A stretch of DNA of 64,000 bases from the NCBI RefSeq assembly GCF_020524355.2, contig NZ_CP129019.1, positions 186,001-250,000 of the forward strand. The letters are read 5' to 3'. The notes under the pieces are model-generated. The model worked only from the letters and a program-made list of their open reading frames with translations, ran no database searches and was not told the DNA's origin. Source of the DNA: Mesobacillus subterraneus. Its GTDB lineage: Bacteria; Bacillota; Bacilli; Bacillales; Cytobacillaceae. Shown here one piece after another: positions 47,760 to 62,217 of the stretch (the first letter of the stretch is position 1; the number at the start of each line of letters is the position of its first letter). A program made the position numbers and the translations under genes.

Positions 47760-48653
47760 ATGAGTACTGGTTCAAGCACTGATACCCAGCTCGTGATTAT
47801 AACAGGTATGTCTGGTGCGGGTAAAACTGTCGCGATCCAGAGTTTCGAAGACCTTGGGTTTTTCTGCGTCGACAACCTGCCGCCAACATTGCTGCCGAAA
47901 TTCCTTGAGTTGATGAAGGAATCTGGCACGAAAATGAATAAAGTGGCACTCGTTATGGATTTGCGCGGCCGCGAATTTTTTGACTCTCTATTCAAAGCTC
48001 TGGATGATCTGGCTGAAACTTCCTGGGTGACACCGCAGGTATTGTTCCTTGACGCGGATGATTCCACGCTTGTGCGCCGCTATAAAGAAACGAGGCGTTC
48101 GCACCCGCTTGCTCCTTCTGGACTGCCGCTTGAAGGCATCCAGCTTGAGCGCGAGCTTTTGGAAGAGCTGAAGGGCAGGGCGCAGCTTATTTATAAAACA
48201 ACCGGCATGAAGCCTAAGGATCTTCGTGAAAAAATCCTTGAGGAGTTCTCGGTAAACAAGAAGACGATTTTTACCGTTAATGTCATGTCCTTCGGTTTCA
48301 AGCATGGAATACCGATTGATGCCGACCTTGTTTTCGACGTCCGCTTCTTGCCGAATCCGCATTATATTGAACATATGCGTCCAAAAACTGGTCTCGATGA
48401 AGATGTGTCGACATATGTTTTAAAATGGAATGAGACTGCCAAGTTCCTCGAAAAGGTGACGGATTTGCTGGGTTTCATGCTCCCTCACTATAAGCGTGAA
48501 GGGAAAGCGCAGCTTATCATTGCCATCGGCTGTACAGGCGGCCAGCACCGTTCTGTTGCCCTGGCTGAACATATCGCCAAGTTTTTCGAAAAAGATTATC
48601 ACACACGTGTGACGCACCGTGATATCGATAAAAGGCAGGGGCTTGTAAAATGA
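47760..48653 (+). CDS. rapZ: RNase adapter / nucleotide-binding protein RapZ (YvcJ)
   Basis: A 297-residue P-loop protein. Walker A GMSGAGKT near residue 16, the RapZ block [14 protein letters not shown], and C-terminal [21 protein letters not shown]. coli RapZ guides RNase E to GlmZ; in B. subtilis YvcJ binds nucleotides and affects competence. Overlaps yvcK by four bases. Confidence 0.95.
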   Translation: MSTGSSTDTQLVIITGMSGAGKTVAIQSFEDLGFFCVDNLPPTLLPKFLELMKESGTKMNKVALVMDLRGREFFDSLFKALDDLAETSWVTPQVLFLDADDSTLVRRYKETRRSHPLAPSGLPLEGIQLERELLEELKGRAQLIYKTTGMKPKDLREKILEEFSVNKKTIFTVNVMSFGFKHGIPIDADLVFDVRFLPNPHYIEHMRPKTGLDEDVSTYVLKWNETAKFLEKVTDLLGFMLPHYKREGKAQLIIAIGCTGGQHRSVALAEHIAKFFEKDYHTRVTHRDIDKRQGLVK

Positions 48654-49609
48654 TGACAGATGACCTTCCAAGAATCGTCATCATCGGCGGTGGAACCGGT
48701 CTCCCAGTCCTGCTGCGGGGGTTGAAAAAGCACCCTGTCGACATCACTGCCATCGTCACTGTTGCTGATGACGGCGGCAGCTCCGGCCGGCTGCGGGAGG
48801 ATATGCATATTCCTCCGCCAGGTGATATCCGGAATGTCCTTGCCGCACTATCAGATGTGGAGCCGCTCATTGAAGAAATGTTTCAGCATCGGTTCAACAC
48901 GGCCAATGAATTGTCGGGCCACTCGCTCGGCAATTTGATCTTAGCTGCAATGACGTCGATCACCGGCAATTTTGTCCATGCGATCCAAGAAATGAGTAAG
49001 GTCCTGAATGTGCACGGGAAAGTACTGCCCGCGGCGAACAGGAGCGTCATGCTCAATGCCGTGATGGAGGATGACAGCATTGTCAGGGGAGAGTCGAAAA
49101 TCCCTTACTCCGGGAAAAGGATCAAAAGAGTCTTCTTGAATCCAGAAGGCGTAAAGCCATTGCCTGAGACGCTCCAGGCGATCAGGGAAGCTGATTTGAT
49201 CGTCATCGGGCCTGGCAGCTTGTATACAAGCATCTTGCCGAATTTGCTTGTAAAAAGACTTGGCAAAGAAATATGCAAAGCAAAAGCACGCAAGGTGTAC
49301 ATCTGTAATCTGATGACCCAGGCAGGGGAAACGCATGATTTTGCTGCCAGTGATCATGTAAAAGCAATCTATGACCATATGGATTGTGCTTTTATCGATA
49401 CAATCCTTGTCAACAGTGAGACCATTCCGCCGGATGTTGAGCTCCGTTATAAGGAAGAGCTTGCCCAGCCTGTCCATTTTGACCTTGACCGGCTGATGTC
49501 ATTGGGAATTGAAGTTGTCCAGGATGAAATTGCTGAACTAGATGGCAATGTCATCAGGCATGATACAAAAAAAAGTTTCAGAAATTTTATATTCTATGAT
49601 AATAGATGA
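48650..49609 (+). CDS. yvcK: Gluconeogenesis/morphogenesis factor YvcK
   Basis: A 319-residue member of the YvcK/CofD-like family. N-terminal [17 protein letters not shown], then [16 protein letters not shown] and [29 protein letters not shown]. In B. subtilis needed for growth and normal shape on gluconeogenic carbon sources and binds UDP-sugars. Start overlaps the rapZ stop. Confidence 0.95.
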   Translation: MMTDDLPRIVIIGGGTGLPVLLRGLKKHPVDITAIVTVADDGGSSGRLREDMHIPPPGDIRNVLAALSDVEPLIEEMFQHRFNTANELSGHSLGNLILAAMTSITGNFVHAIQEMSKVLNVHGKVLPAANRSVMLNAVMEDDSIVRGESKIPYSGKRIKRVFLNPEGVKPLPETLQAIREADLIVIGPGSLYTSILPNLLVKRLGKEICKAKARKVYICNLMTQAGETHDFAASDHVKAIYDHMDCAFIDTILVNSETIPPDVELRYKEELAQPVHFDLDRLMSLGIEVVQDEIAELDGNVIRHDTKKSFRNFIFYDNR

Positions 49610-49762
49610 AACCAAAAAGAGATATAACGCGTAGATATAGGATGCAAGCGTTTGTCTCTTTTGGGGCCTACAGTCTAAATGCAAAAATAAAATAAAAAGA
49701 CAGCTGTCACGCTTGCTGATTTACAAAAGGGACAGCGGTGTATAAACAGGGGGGGTGAGAAG

Positions 49763-50711
49763 GTGTCGTTCGCTTCGGAAACAAAAAAAGGAACTCACGA
49801 ACATTGACGTGAAGGGCTGCTGCGCTGATGCGGAACTGTCCGCTTTGATCCGGATGAATGGTTCCCTTTCCTTCTCAAATCGAAAACTCATCGTAGACAT
49901 ACAGACGGAAAATGCCGCGATTGCCAGGCGGATCTATACCTTGATCAAAAAAAGTTATCAGGTTCAGGTAGAGCTGCTGGTAAGAAAGAAAATGCGGCTG
50001 AAAAAGAATAATGTTTATATTGTCCGCCTTAAGGAATCAGCCAGGGATATTCTGGAGGATTTAAAGATTATTGGAGAAGGCTTTGAAATTATCCATGAAA
50101 TTTCACCTGAATTGGTGAAAAAGAAATGTTGTAAGCGATCATACTTAAGAGGTGCCTTCCTTGCAGGAGGATCCGTGAACAATCCGGAAACGTCCTCCTA
50201 TCATCTAGAGATTGCCTCTATGTACCAGGAGCATAATGACTCATTATGTGAGCTGATGAATACATTCGGGTTGAACAGCAAAACGCTTGAGCGAAAAAAA
50301 GGCTTCATCACCTATTTGAAGGAAGCTGAAAAGATCACTGAGTTTTTAACCATTGTTGGTGCATATAATGCGCTGCTGCGATTCGAGGATATCCGGATTG
50401 TACGCGACATGAGAAACTCGGTTAATCGTCTTGTGAATTGTGAAACTGCTAACTTGAATAAAACAATCGGCGCTGCACTGAGACAGGTGGAGAATATCCG
50501 CTTCATAAGGGATACCGTCGGCCTGCAAATTTTACCCGATAAACTGAGGGAAATCGCTCAGCTCCGTGTCGATTACCAGGATGTCACCCTTAAAGAGTTA
50601 GGTGAGATGGTAAGCGGGGGAGCAATCAGTAAATCAGGAATCAATCACCGGCTGCGTAAAATTGATGAAATAGCAGATAAACTGCGTGCCGGACAAATTA
50701 CAAATAAATAG
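49763..50711 (+). CDS. whiA: WhiA DNA-binding protein, frameshifted near its start as read
   Basis: WhiA joins a LAGLIDADG-like fold ([40 protein letters not shown]) to a C-terminal helix-turn-helix ([25 protein letters not shown]); involved in cell division and chromosome segregation in Bacillus. The expected start is GTG at 49763 (SFASETKK), but the A-run 49783-49789 carries one extra base before ELTNID. Without it the protein is 315 residues, against 316 in B. subtilis. An ATG-less start at 49755 in the other frame is spurious. Confidence 0.93.
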
Positions 50712-50733
50712 TGGGCTGGAGGAGGAATACTCA

Positions 50734-50991
50734 ATGGTGGAAAAACAGGTGGAAGTAAAATTAAAAACTGGTTTACAGGCTCGACCTGCGGCATTGTTCG
50801 TACAGGAAGCAAACAGGTTCACATCCGATATTTTTCTTGAGAAGGATGGGAAAAAGGTAAATGCTAAAAGCATCATGGGATTGATGAGCCTTGCCGTCAG
50901 TGCTGGCGCATCCGTGAACCTGATCGCAGAAGGCAATGATGAAGAAGAAGCAGTGGAAAAGCTGGCAGAATATATCCAAAAAGAAAACTAA
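50734..50991 (+). CDS. crh: HPr-like protein Crh
   Basis: An 85-residue HPr paralogue. The HPr active-site His15 is replaced by Gln (GLQARPAALF), the hallmark of Crh, so it cannot carry PTS phosphate; Ser46 is kept (NAKSIMGLMSL) for HprK. P-Ser-Crh is a co-effector of CcpA and in B. subtilis unphosphorylated Crh regulates methylglyoxal synthase. ATG at 50734 follows GGAGGAGG, 22 bp after whiA. Confidence 0.96.
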   Translation: MVEKQVEVKLKTGLQARPAALFVQEANRFTSDIFLEKDGKKVNAKSIMGLMSLAVSAGASVNLIAEGNDEEEAVEKLAEYIQKEN

Positions 50992-51010
50992 AAAGATCTT
51001 AATAACCAAA

Positions 51011-51040
51011 AAACTCGCTCCCGTTAGAGAGCGAGTTTTT
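51011..51040. terminator. Bidirectional terminator between crh and clpP
   Basis: Perfect stem AAACTCGCTC (51011-51020) and GAGCGAGTTT (51029-51038), A-rich before and TT after; serves both converging genes. Confidence 0.85.
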
Positions 51041-51051
51041 AATTCGGATGA

Positions 51052-51657
51052 TTATTTATCTTTCTTTTCTTCAAGAACGTTGCGAGTGATGATCTGGTCA
51101 ACAAGACCATATTCCTTCGCGCGTTCAGCTGTCATGAAGTTGTCGCGGTCAGTATCTTTCGCGATGACTTCAATTGGCTGGCCAGTGCGCTCAGAAAGAA
51201 TTGTATTCAACTTTTCACGAAGGAAAAGAATGCGCTTTGCAGCGATTTCGATTTCTGTCGCCTGTCCCTGAGCACCGCCCAGTGGTTGGTGAATCATTAC
51301 TTCTGCATTCGGAAGGGCAAAACGCTTGCCTTTTGTACCAGCAGCTAGCAGGAATGCACCCATTGAAGCTGCCATACCGATACAGATTGTTTGTACATTT
51401 GGCTTGATGAACTGCATAGTATCGTAGATTGCCATGCCGGCAGTGATGCTGCCGCCCGGGCTATTGATGTAGATGGAGATGTCCTTTTCCGGATTTTCAG
51501 CTTCCAGGAAAAGCAACTGGGCTACGATTGAGTTGGCAACATTGTCATCGATTGCGCTTCCCAGCATAATGATGCGATCCTTTAGAAGGCGGGAATAAAT
51601 GTCATAAGCCCTTTCGCCCCGATTCGTTTGTTCAATAACTGTAGGAATCAAGTTCAT
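51052..51657 (-). CDS. clpP: ATP-dependent Clp protease proteolytic subunit
   Basis: A 201-residue serine peptidase forming the tetradecameric ClpP barrel that works with ClpX, ClpC or ClpE. Catalytic Ser in [11 protein letters not shown], His in MIHQPLGG and Asp in [26 protein letters not shown] precedes the ATG at 51657. Under a promoter whose -35 overlaps a CtsR operator, so induced by heat and protein stress. Confidence 0.98.
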   Translation of the reverse strand: MNLIPTVIEQTNRGERAYDIYSRLLKDRIIMLGSAIDDNVANSIVAQLLFLEAENPEKDISIYINSPGGSITAGMAIYDTMQFIKPNVQTICIGMAASMGAFLLAAGTKGKRFALPNAEVMIHQPLGGAQGQATEIEIAAKRILFLREKLNTILSERTGQPIEVIAKDTDRDNFMTAERAKEYGLVDQIITRNVLEEKKDK

Positions 51658-51807
51658 GTTTGTTTTCCTCCTTTAACGTAAAGATCTCTTTTTACTGCAC
51701 TTTTTAAAAAGCTGGTCTGCCTCAATAAGGCAATTTCCTTCCTTTTAAAAAGGCAAATTGCAGGCTGGCATAAACTGGTTCGCTTGCCAGAACACCTATG
51801 TAGTTTT

Positions 51808-51837
51808 ATGATACACGCATGGTCAATAAAGGTCAAA
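51808..51837 (-). promoter_or_regulatory. clpP promoter with CtsR operator
   Basis: Minus-strand -10 TATCAT (51808-51813), 17 bp, -35 TTGACC (51831-51836). On the plus strand GGTCAATAAAGGTCAAA (51821-51837) fits the CtsR heptad repeat RGTCAAA-NAN-RGTCAAA with one change, and overlaps the -35. Class III heat-shock control of clpP. Confidence 0.85.
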
Positions 51838-52025
51838 CGAATCGCTTGATTAGCCTGCAGAAACTGTTCGACAATAATGTATATTCCATTTTACTGTACC
51901 GTATCCATCTTACCCAAGAATGTAATTTTTAAACAATAACAAGCGGTCGAGATCCCAAAAAATCATCCTTGCAAAGGGACCAATCTTACCCTATAATAGG
52001 TAAGCGTAACGCTAACTTCAAACAT

Positions 52026-52097
52026 GCCCTCGTGGTGCAACGGATAGCACGTAAGATTCCGGTTCTTGAAATGGGGGTTCGATTCCCTCCGAGGGCG
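52026..52097 (+). tRNA. tRNA-Arg (anticodon CCG)
   Basis: Acceptor arms GCCCTCG (52026-52032) and CGAGGGC (52090-52096) pair fully, discriminator G. D-arm GTGC/GCAC-like, anticodon stem TAAGA/TCTTG with loop TTCCGGT giving anticodon CCG, and a T-arm around GTTCGATTCC. CCA is not encoded. Reads the codon CGG. Stands alone, 200 bp upstream of an AATTGCAC element and rpoN. Confidence 0.9.
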
Positions 52098-52115
52098 TCA
52101 CTACTTAATGGAAAT

Positions 52116-52181
52116 GGCTTTTGAGATTGCTCAGATAAAACTGTCCAAGTTTTGTCGGGGGTTTCTCGAAAGCCTTTTTTT
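52116..52181 (+). terminator. Terminator after tRNA-Arg
   Basis: GGCTTTTGAG (52116-52125) pairs with CTCGAAAGCC (52165-52174), one wobble, long loop with its own AAAACT/AGTTTT pairing, followed by TTTTTTT. Confidence 0.7.
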
Positions 52182-52201
52182 ATAAACCGAACTTTGATTA
52201 G

Positions 52202-52347
52202 TTTTTCCTTAAAATGGGAGAATCTGCAATTATCACTGATGTTTACGCAATTATGCTCTGGTATTGTGCAATTATCGGGTGAGTATGCGCAATTATATCC
52301 TCTGATAGTGCAATTATAGCGACTCTTTAAGAGAATAATTTTTCCAG
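52202..52347 (-). repeat. Dispersed 21-bp-phased intergenic element, copy D
   Basis: Reverse orientation. Octamers of type GTGCAATT at 52224, 52245, 52266, 52287 and 52308, exact 21-bp period, then 12 bp, then TAAGAGAATAATTTTTCCAG (52328-52347). The CC-N7-GG block is at 52207-52217. Between the tRNA-Arg terminator and rpoN; the rest of the 52098-52566 gap shows no other clear feature. Confidence 0.85.
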
Positions 52348-52566
52348 TTGCTTTTTACTGGTTTTTTTCAAAAAAAACACTTTAAAATTGGTAGGTTACT
52401 TGATTCGCTTACCATTTGTCCGGGTTCTGTTCGGGTGATGAACATACTGTTGTGCCTGAATTGCTTTTTTGCCGATTAAACCCAAGCAGTTTATATGACC
52501 TATGCCAAATTCTTTCCATACACCAGAGCCTGTTTATCATGTAAAATGGATGAAGGGGTGATTTGG

Positions 52567-53910
52567 ATGGATTTGAAAGCTGGTTTATGGCAAAAGCAGA
52601 CATTAAAATTAGCGATGACTCAGGAGCTGACCCAGGCAATCGCGCTCTTGCAATACTCAGCCCAGGAGCTTGCGGCATTTCTTGAAGCTAGGTCAATGGA
52701 AAATCCCCTGATTCAAGTAGACTTTAAAAATATTACTCACTTTGATTCCAATATGGACCGTACGAGGAAGACAAGAACAAGGACGTTCGAACGGGACCAG
52801 AAAAACTTGATTGAGCAGGTCGGAGCAGGAGCGAGTGACACGCTTGAAGATTATCTGCTTTCACAATTAAACTTGCTAAAAGCTACTGCTGAGGAAAAAT
52901 TGATTTTACATGAATTGATTGAAAATATAGATGAAAACGGTTACTTGACCCTCGATCGAGAAGGTCTAGTAAACAGATATCAAGTAGAACATGAAATTGT
53001 TGAATCTGCTTTTTTTAAACTTCAGTCGCTGGACCCGGCCGGTATCGGGGCTCATGATCTCAGGGAATGCCTGCTGCTTCAACTGACGAGGCAAAAGCGG
53101 ACACCTGAAAATGAGTTGGCGATCACAATCATTCGTGATCAGTTCCTTCTATTTGCTGAGAAAAAATGGAAAGCGCTGGCGAAGATGCTGAATATCGATG
53201 TGAAAGACATCCAAAAAGTCCATGACAATATCCAGCAGCTTAACCCAAAACCGGGTGCATCGTTCCAGCGGGAAAAACCTGCCTATATCGTTCCTGACGT
53301 TGTGGTGAAACGCCAAGGGGATGAACTCTCGGTAAGTGTGTTCGATTCGCTGATTCCTAAGGTATCTTTTAATGAAGGGTACTTCCGCCAGCTATCTGGC
53401 CACAAGGATCCTGAATTGAACAAATTCCTTCAGGAAAAGCAGGGGGACTATCAGTGGATCCAGCGCAGTCTTGCACAAAGAAAGGAAACGCTCCAGAGAG
53501 TATCAATGAAAATTATTGAAAAACAACAGGATTTCTTTTTGATCGGACCTGCCCATCTGAACCCGATGACGATGAGGGAAGTTGCCGAAGAACTTGAAAT
53601 CCATGAATCGACCGTAAGCCGAACAGTCCGTGAAAAATACATGCAGACACCAGCGGGCACTTACGAATTGAAATCATTCTTTACAAGTGCAATCCAGACA
53701 ACCGAGAACGACCAGGCTTCCTCGCAAAAAGTAAAAGCAGCCATACAGCATTATATAAAAGAAGAAAATAAAAAGAAGCCCATTTCAGACCAGAAACTAG
53801 TGGAGATGCTAGAGGACAATGAAGGAATGGTCGTATCCCGAAGAACTGTGGCTAAATACAGGGACCAGCTAGGCATACCATCGTCTTCGAAGCGGAAGAG
53901 ATTTGATTAA
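52567..53910 (+). CDS. rpoN: RNA polymerase sigma-54 factor (SigL)
   Basis: A 447-residue sigma-54. Region I is Gln/Leu-rich (WQKQTLKLAMTQELTQAIALLQYSAQEL), the core-binding domain spans about 100-290, followed by the HTH (MTMREVAEELEIHESTVSRTVREKYMQTPAG) and the C-terminal RpoN box SRRTVAKYRDQLGIPSS. ATG at 52567 follows GAAGGGGTGA. In Bacillus SigL drives levanase, arginine and branched-chain amino-acid degradation genes with enhancer-binding proteins; none is in the window. Confidence 0.95.
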   Translation: MDLKAGLWQKQTLKLAMTQELTQAIALLQYSAQELAAFLEARSMENPLIQVDFKNITHFDSNMDRTRKTRTRTFERDQKNLIEQVGAGASDTLEDYLLSQLNLLKATAEEKLILHELIENIDENGYLTLDREGLVNRYQVEHEIVESAFFKLQSLDPAGIGAHDLRECLLLQLTRQKRTPENELAITIIRDQFLLFAEKKWKALAKMLNIDVKDIQKVHDNIQQLNPKPGASFQREKPAYIVPDVVVKRQGDELSVSVFDSLIPKVSFNEGYFRQLSGHKDPELNKFLQEKQGDYQWIQRSLAQRKETLQRVSMKIIEKQQDFFLIGPAHLNPMTMREVAEELEIHESTVSRTVREKYMQTPAGTYELKSFFTSAIQTTENDQASSQKVKAAIQHYIKEENKKKPISDQKLVEMLEDNEGMVVSRRTVAKYRDQLGIPSSSKRKRFD

Positions 53911-54013
53911 AGCTTTAATGGTAGGTAGTTTTCTGAAGCTGTAAATTGATTGTTTGAACAAAAGCCACAATGTATACGAAAAGGGTTTTGAAGTTTAGTC
54001 GAAGGAGATTCAT

Positions 54014-54274
54014 ATGAAGAAAACAGTTAAACTATACTCCCGCCCGCGCTGTCATTTGTGCGAAACAGCGCGAGAAATCCTGGAGGAACTCCAGCGAGAT
54101 TGGAATTTTACAATAGAAGAAATCAATATCGACCTTGACGACGAGCTTGTCGAGAAGTATGGAATCATGATTCCTGTCGTTGAATTGGACGGTGAAGAGC
54201 TCCAATATGGTATTGTGAACAAAAAGTTCATAAGTGAAGCGTTTACAAGAAAAAACCTCGACTTTATTAGTTGA
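54014..54274 (+). CDS. Glutaredoxin/thioredoxin-like protein
   Basis: An 86-residue thioredoxin-fold protein with redox motif CHLC at residues 13-16 (YSRPRCHLCETA) and cis-Pro in MIPVVELDGEEL. It fits the short glutaredoxin-family proteins that precede cggR in many Bacillus genomes. RBS GAAGGAG at 54000. The last codons overlap the cggR promoter and its terminator overlaps that promoter region. Confidence 0.88.
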   Translation: MKKTVKLYSRPRCHLCETAREILEELQRDWNFTIEEINIDLDDELVEKYGIMIPVVELDGEELQYGIVNKKFISEAFTRKNLDFIS

Positions 54275-54299
54275 ATAAGGTTTTCACTCCTGTTAGAAT
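54271..54299 (+). promoter_or_regulatory. Probable cggR operon promoter
   Basis: TTGAAT (54271-54276), 17-bp spacer, TAGAAT (54294-54299). It overlaps the stop codon of the preceding gene and the left arm of its terminator, and lies 37 bp upstream of the CggR operator. Confidence 0.7.
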
Positions 54300-54327
54300 G
54301 AAATTTGTAGCAGGGGTGATTTTTTTT
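54284..54327 (+). terminator. Terminator after the glutaredoxin-like gene
   Basis: TCACTCCTG (54284-54292) pairs with CAGGGGTGA (54311-54319), one wobble, followed by eight T. RNA starting from the promoter above at about 54306 would lack the left arm, so this hairpin should stop only read-through from upstream. Confidence 0.75.
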
Positions 54328-54335
54328 ACCGCGAG

Positions 54336-54371
54336 TGGGACATAATATGTCTTAGCGGGACATTTTTAGTC
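54336..54371 (+). promoter_or_regulatory. CggR operator
   Basis: TGGGAC-N6-TGTC-N4-CGGGAC-N6-AGTC matches the two direct half-operators of B. subtilis CggR (CGGGAC-N6-TGTC-N4-CGGGAC-N6-TGTC) with two changed bases. It lies between promoter and cggR start, a road-block position relieved by fructose-1,6-bisphosphate. Confidence 0.92.
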
Positions 54372-54397
54372 CAGCTCTGGAAAAGGAGAATATCAAC

Positions 54398-55423
54398 ATG
54401 GACTTTTCGCTCATTGATATTCAAAAAAGAATATTACCCGATTTATTGCAAGTTATGCAAAAACGATACCTCATCCTGCAGTACATAAACGTGATGCAGC
54501 CAGTTGGCAGGAGAAATCTTTCAGTAAGCCTGAATTTGACTGAACGGGTTTTGCGTTCTGAGGTTGAGTTCTTGAAGGACCAGAATCTGATCTCGATGTC
54601 CGGTCAGGGAATGACACTGACCAAAGAGGGAAAAGATATACTGGAAAGTCTTGATAGTGTAATGCGAGACATTACGGGTATAGACAGATTAGAGCGCCAG
54701 CTGCAGGAACGCATGGGGATCAGGAAAGTGATTGTTGTCCAGGGGGACAGCGACCAGTCACCTTGGGTGAAAAGTGAGCTGGGACGCGCGACAGCACATA
54801 GTATGAAAAATCTTCTTCAAAGCAAAAATATAATTGCTGTGACCGGAGGATCGACTATGGCGGCTGTGGCGGAAATGTTGACACCAGATTTCGGCGAGAA
54901 GGATTTGCTGTTCGTGCCGGCAAGGGGAGGAATTGGCGAGGACGTCAAGAATCAGGCAAATACGATTTGCGCGATTATGGCGGATAACACGAATTCACGC
55001 AACCGGGTCTTTTATGTACCCGACCAGGTCAGCAGCGAAGTTTATAAAACCTTCATCAAAGAACCGCTGATTTATGAGGTCTGGAATTTAGTTAAATCAG
55101 CAAGCATGGTTTTACACGGTATTGGAGACGCTATTACAATGGCGGAACGTCGCAATACCAGCTCCGAGGATTTACATAAAATCCTCGATGGAAAAGCAGT
55201 CGGCGAGGCTTTTGGCTACTATTTCAATGAAGCCGGGGAAATCGTTCACAAAGCGCTGACGATCGGTCTTCAAATGGCTGATCTCAAAAACGTAGGGGAT
55301 GTCATTGCAGTTGCCGGCGGAGCATCAAAGGCTAAGGCAATCAGAGCCTATATGAAACAGGCACCTTCCTCAACCATACTGGTAACGGATGAAGGCGCCG
55401 CTAAAACATTGTTACAAGGGTAA
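54398..55423 (+). CDS. cggR: Central glycolytic genes regulator CggR
   Basis: A 341-residue SorC/DeoR-type repressor. N-terminal HTH (MQPVGRRNLSVSLNLTERVLRSEVEFLKDQNLI), then a sugar-phosphate-binding domain from about 90 (AVTGGSTMAAVAEML, FVPARGGIGEDVKNQANTI, HGIGDAITMAERRNTS, VAGGASKAKAIRAYMKQAP). Represses its own operon and is released by fructose-1,6-bisphosphate. 49 bp before gapA. Confidence 0.97.
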   Translation: MDFSLIDIQKRILPDLLQVMQKRYLILQYINVMQPVGRRNLSVSLNLTERVLRSEVEFLKDQNLISMSGQGMTLTKEGKDILESLDSVMRDITGIDRLERQLQERMGIRKVIVVQGDSDQSPWVKSELGRATAHSMKNLLQSKNIIAVTGGSTMAAVAEMLTPDFGEKDLLFVPARGGIGEDVKNQANTICAIMADNTNSRNRVFYVPDQVSSEVYKTFIKEPLIYEVWNLVKSASMVLHGIGDAITMAERRNTSSEDLHKILDGKAVGEAFGYYFNEAGEIVHKALTIGLQMADLKNVGDVIAVAGGASKAKAIRAYMKQAPSSTILVTDEGAAKTLLQG

Positions 55424-55451
55424 CACCTTAATATAAACAACACCTTTATAG

Positions 55452-56519
<1,068 letters not shown>

Positions 56520-56527
56520 TGGGATGA

Positions 56528-56564
56528 AAAGGGGAGCGGGGTAAATTCCCTCTCCCCTTTTTCT
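56528..56564 (+). terminator. Terminator hairpin between gapA and pgk
   Basis: AAAGGGGAG (56528-56536) and CTCCCCTTT (56552-56560), followed by TTCTG. Probably partial, since pgk has no obvious own promoter; it would give higher gapA than pgk-eno transcript. Confidence 0.75.
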
Positions 56565-56607
56565 GCCTAATCGCGCATTGGCGCTATTCTGAAGGAGGTC
56601 TCTAGCC

Positions 56608-57794
56608 TTGAACAAAAAGACAGTAAAAGATGTGGATGTAAAAAAGGAAAACGAGTTTTTTGCCGCGTTGATTTCAACGTACCGATGAAGGATGGACAAG
56701 TAACGGATGAAACAAGAATCCGTGCAGCGCTGCCGACAATCCAATACCTGGTTGATCAGGGTGCGAAGGTCCTTCTGGCAAGCCATCTTGGCCGTCCAAA
56801 AGGCCAGGCTGTTGAAGAATTACGTTTGACTCCAGTAGCAAAGCGTTTGTCTGAGCTGCTTGGCAAGGATGTAAAGAAAACAGATGAAGCTTATGGTGAG
56901 TCTGTAAAATCCGAAATCGACAGCATGAACGAAGGCGATGTCCTGCTTCTTGAGAATGTCCGCTTCTATCCTGGCGAAGAGAAAAACGATCCTGAACTTG
57001 CAAAAGCGTTTGCTGAATTGGCAGATGTATATGTAAACGATGCTTTTGGAGCTGCACACCGCGCCCATGCATCAACAGAAGGCATTGCCAAGCACCTTCC
57101 AGCAGTTTCCGGCTTTTTAATGGAAAAAGAACTTGATGTTCTTGGAAAAGCATTATCAAACCCAGAGCGCCCATTCACAGCCATCATTGGCGGCGCAAAG
57201 GTTAAAGACAAAATCGGTGTCATCGACAACCTATTGGAAAAAGTAGATAACCTGATCATCGGCGGCGGACTTGCTTATACATTCGTAAAAGCACAGGGCC
57301 ACGAAATCGGCAAATCTCTATTAGAAGAAGATAAAATTGATTTGGCTAAAAGCTTCATGGAAAAAGCAAAGGTGAAGGGTGTAAACTTCTACATGCCTGT
57401 AGACGCCATCGTAGCTGATGATTTTTCTGCTGATGCAAATTCAAAGGTCGTAGCGATCGAAGACATTCCTGCAGACTGGGAAGCTCTTGATATCGGGCCT
57501 AAGACAGCTGAAATTTACCGCGACGTGATTCAAAAGTCCAAGTTGGTCATCTGGAATGGTCCAATGGGCGTTTTTGAAATTGACAAGTTCGCACAAGGAA
57601 CAAAAGCTGTTGCAGAAGCTCTAGCCGATGCTAGTGATACATATTCGGTTATTGGCGGAGGAGACTCTGCAGCGGCTGTAGAAAAATTCGGCCTCGCTGA
57701 AAAAATGAGCCACATCTCCACTGGCGGTGGTGCTTCCCTTGAGTTCATGGAAGGCAAGCAGCTGCCAGGCGTCGTGGCATTGAACGATAAGTAA
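56608..57794 (+). CDS. pgk: Phosphoglycerate kinase, frameshifted near its start as read
   Basis: Glycolytic ATP-generating kinase. From about 56660 the frame is intact: [39 protein letters not shown] and the C-terminal [14 protein letters not shown] nucleotide loop. The expected start is TTG at 56608, seven bases after AAGGAGGTC ([11 protein letters not shown]); the A-run 56640-56645 then has the wrong length for [10 protein letters not shown] (two too many for VKGK, or one too few for VKKGK). Restored length is 394-395 residues as in B. subtilis. Confidence 0.95.
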
Positions 57795-57825
57795 GTTTTA
57801 GTATAGATTAGCAAGGCGGTGCCGC

Positions 57826-57860
57826 CAGCAGTGGTAGGGTGCGGATCCTGATCACTGCTG
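57826..57860 (+). other. Hairpin between pgk and tpiA
   Basis: CAGCAGTG (57826-57833) and CACTGCTG (57853-57860) form an 8-bp stem. Weak T tail further on; could be a partial terminator or a processing/stability element. Confidence 0.5.
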
Positions 57861-57927
57861 TCCTGTCGCTCTTTTAAGCCTTACATCCAGTGGGGATTTT
57901 TTAAATAAGTATTACAACGCTGTGTAA

Positions 57928-61563
<3,636 letters not shown>

Positions 61564-61593
61564 TAACTGCGGATCAACGCTCCGAAAAATAGG

Positions 61594-61628
61594 ACGCCGG
61601 TAGCATGACGATGCTGCCGGCGTTTTTT
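61594..61628 (+). terminator. Strong terminator of the glycolytic operon
   Basis: ACGCCGGTAGCAT (61594-61606) and ATGCTGCCGGCGT (61611-61623), 13-bp stem with one wobble and GACG loop, then TTTTTT. Confidence 0.9.
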
Positions 61629-61660
61629 ATCGAATGCCAAGTTAACGTTATATGAGACTA

Positions 61661-62128
61661 TGACGGACAGAAAATAGTGGAAAAGGAAAGAAAGTGTCCG
61701 TCATCAAGTTTATGACGGACAGAAATAGCGACAAAAGGGAAGAAAGTGTCCGTCATCGAGACTATGACGGACAGAAAATAGTGGAAAAGGAAAGAAAGTG
61801 TCCGTCATCAAGTCTATGACGGACAGAAATAGCGAAAAAAGGGAAGAAAGTGTCCGTCATCAAGTCTATGACGGACAGAAATAGCGGCAAAAGGAAAGAA
61901 AGTGTCCGTCATCAAGTTTATGACGGACAGAAATAGCGACAAAAGGGAAGAAAGTGTCCGTCATCGAGGCTATGACGGACAGAAATAGCGGCAAAAGGGA
62001 AAAAAGTGTCCGTCATCAAGTCTATGACGGACAGAAATAGCGGCAAAAGGGAAGAAAGTGTCCGTCATCAAGTTTATGACGGACAGAAATAGCGACAAAA
62101 GCGAAGAAAGTGTCCGTCATCCAGATTG
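61661..62128 (+). repeat. Tandem array, nine units of exactly 52 bp
   Basis: TGACGGACA starts at 61661, 61713, 61765, 61817, 61869, 61921, 61973, 62025 and 62077. Each unit also contains TGTCCGTCA, its exact inverse, 25 bp after the first arm; the arm-to-arm gap across unit borders is 9 bp (TCAAGTTTA-like). Each unit can therefore fold in two ways. Inner segments come in a few slightly different versions. A decayed tenth unit follows 62129. No coding frame. It fills most of the 719-bp eno-secG gap. Confidence 0.95.
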
Positions 62129-62217
62129 GATCGGACAGAGATTGTGAGAAAAGAAACTAAATTACCCCTATCATACATGAAATGTCCCTATTTAATCCTC
62201 AACAATTCAGACAAGTA

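Noticed and set aside
61661..62128. CRISPR array
   Set aside because: The 52-bp units repeat throughout, including the would-be spacers, and there are no cas genes.
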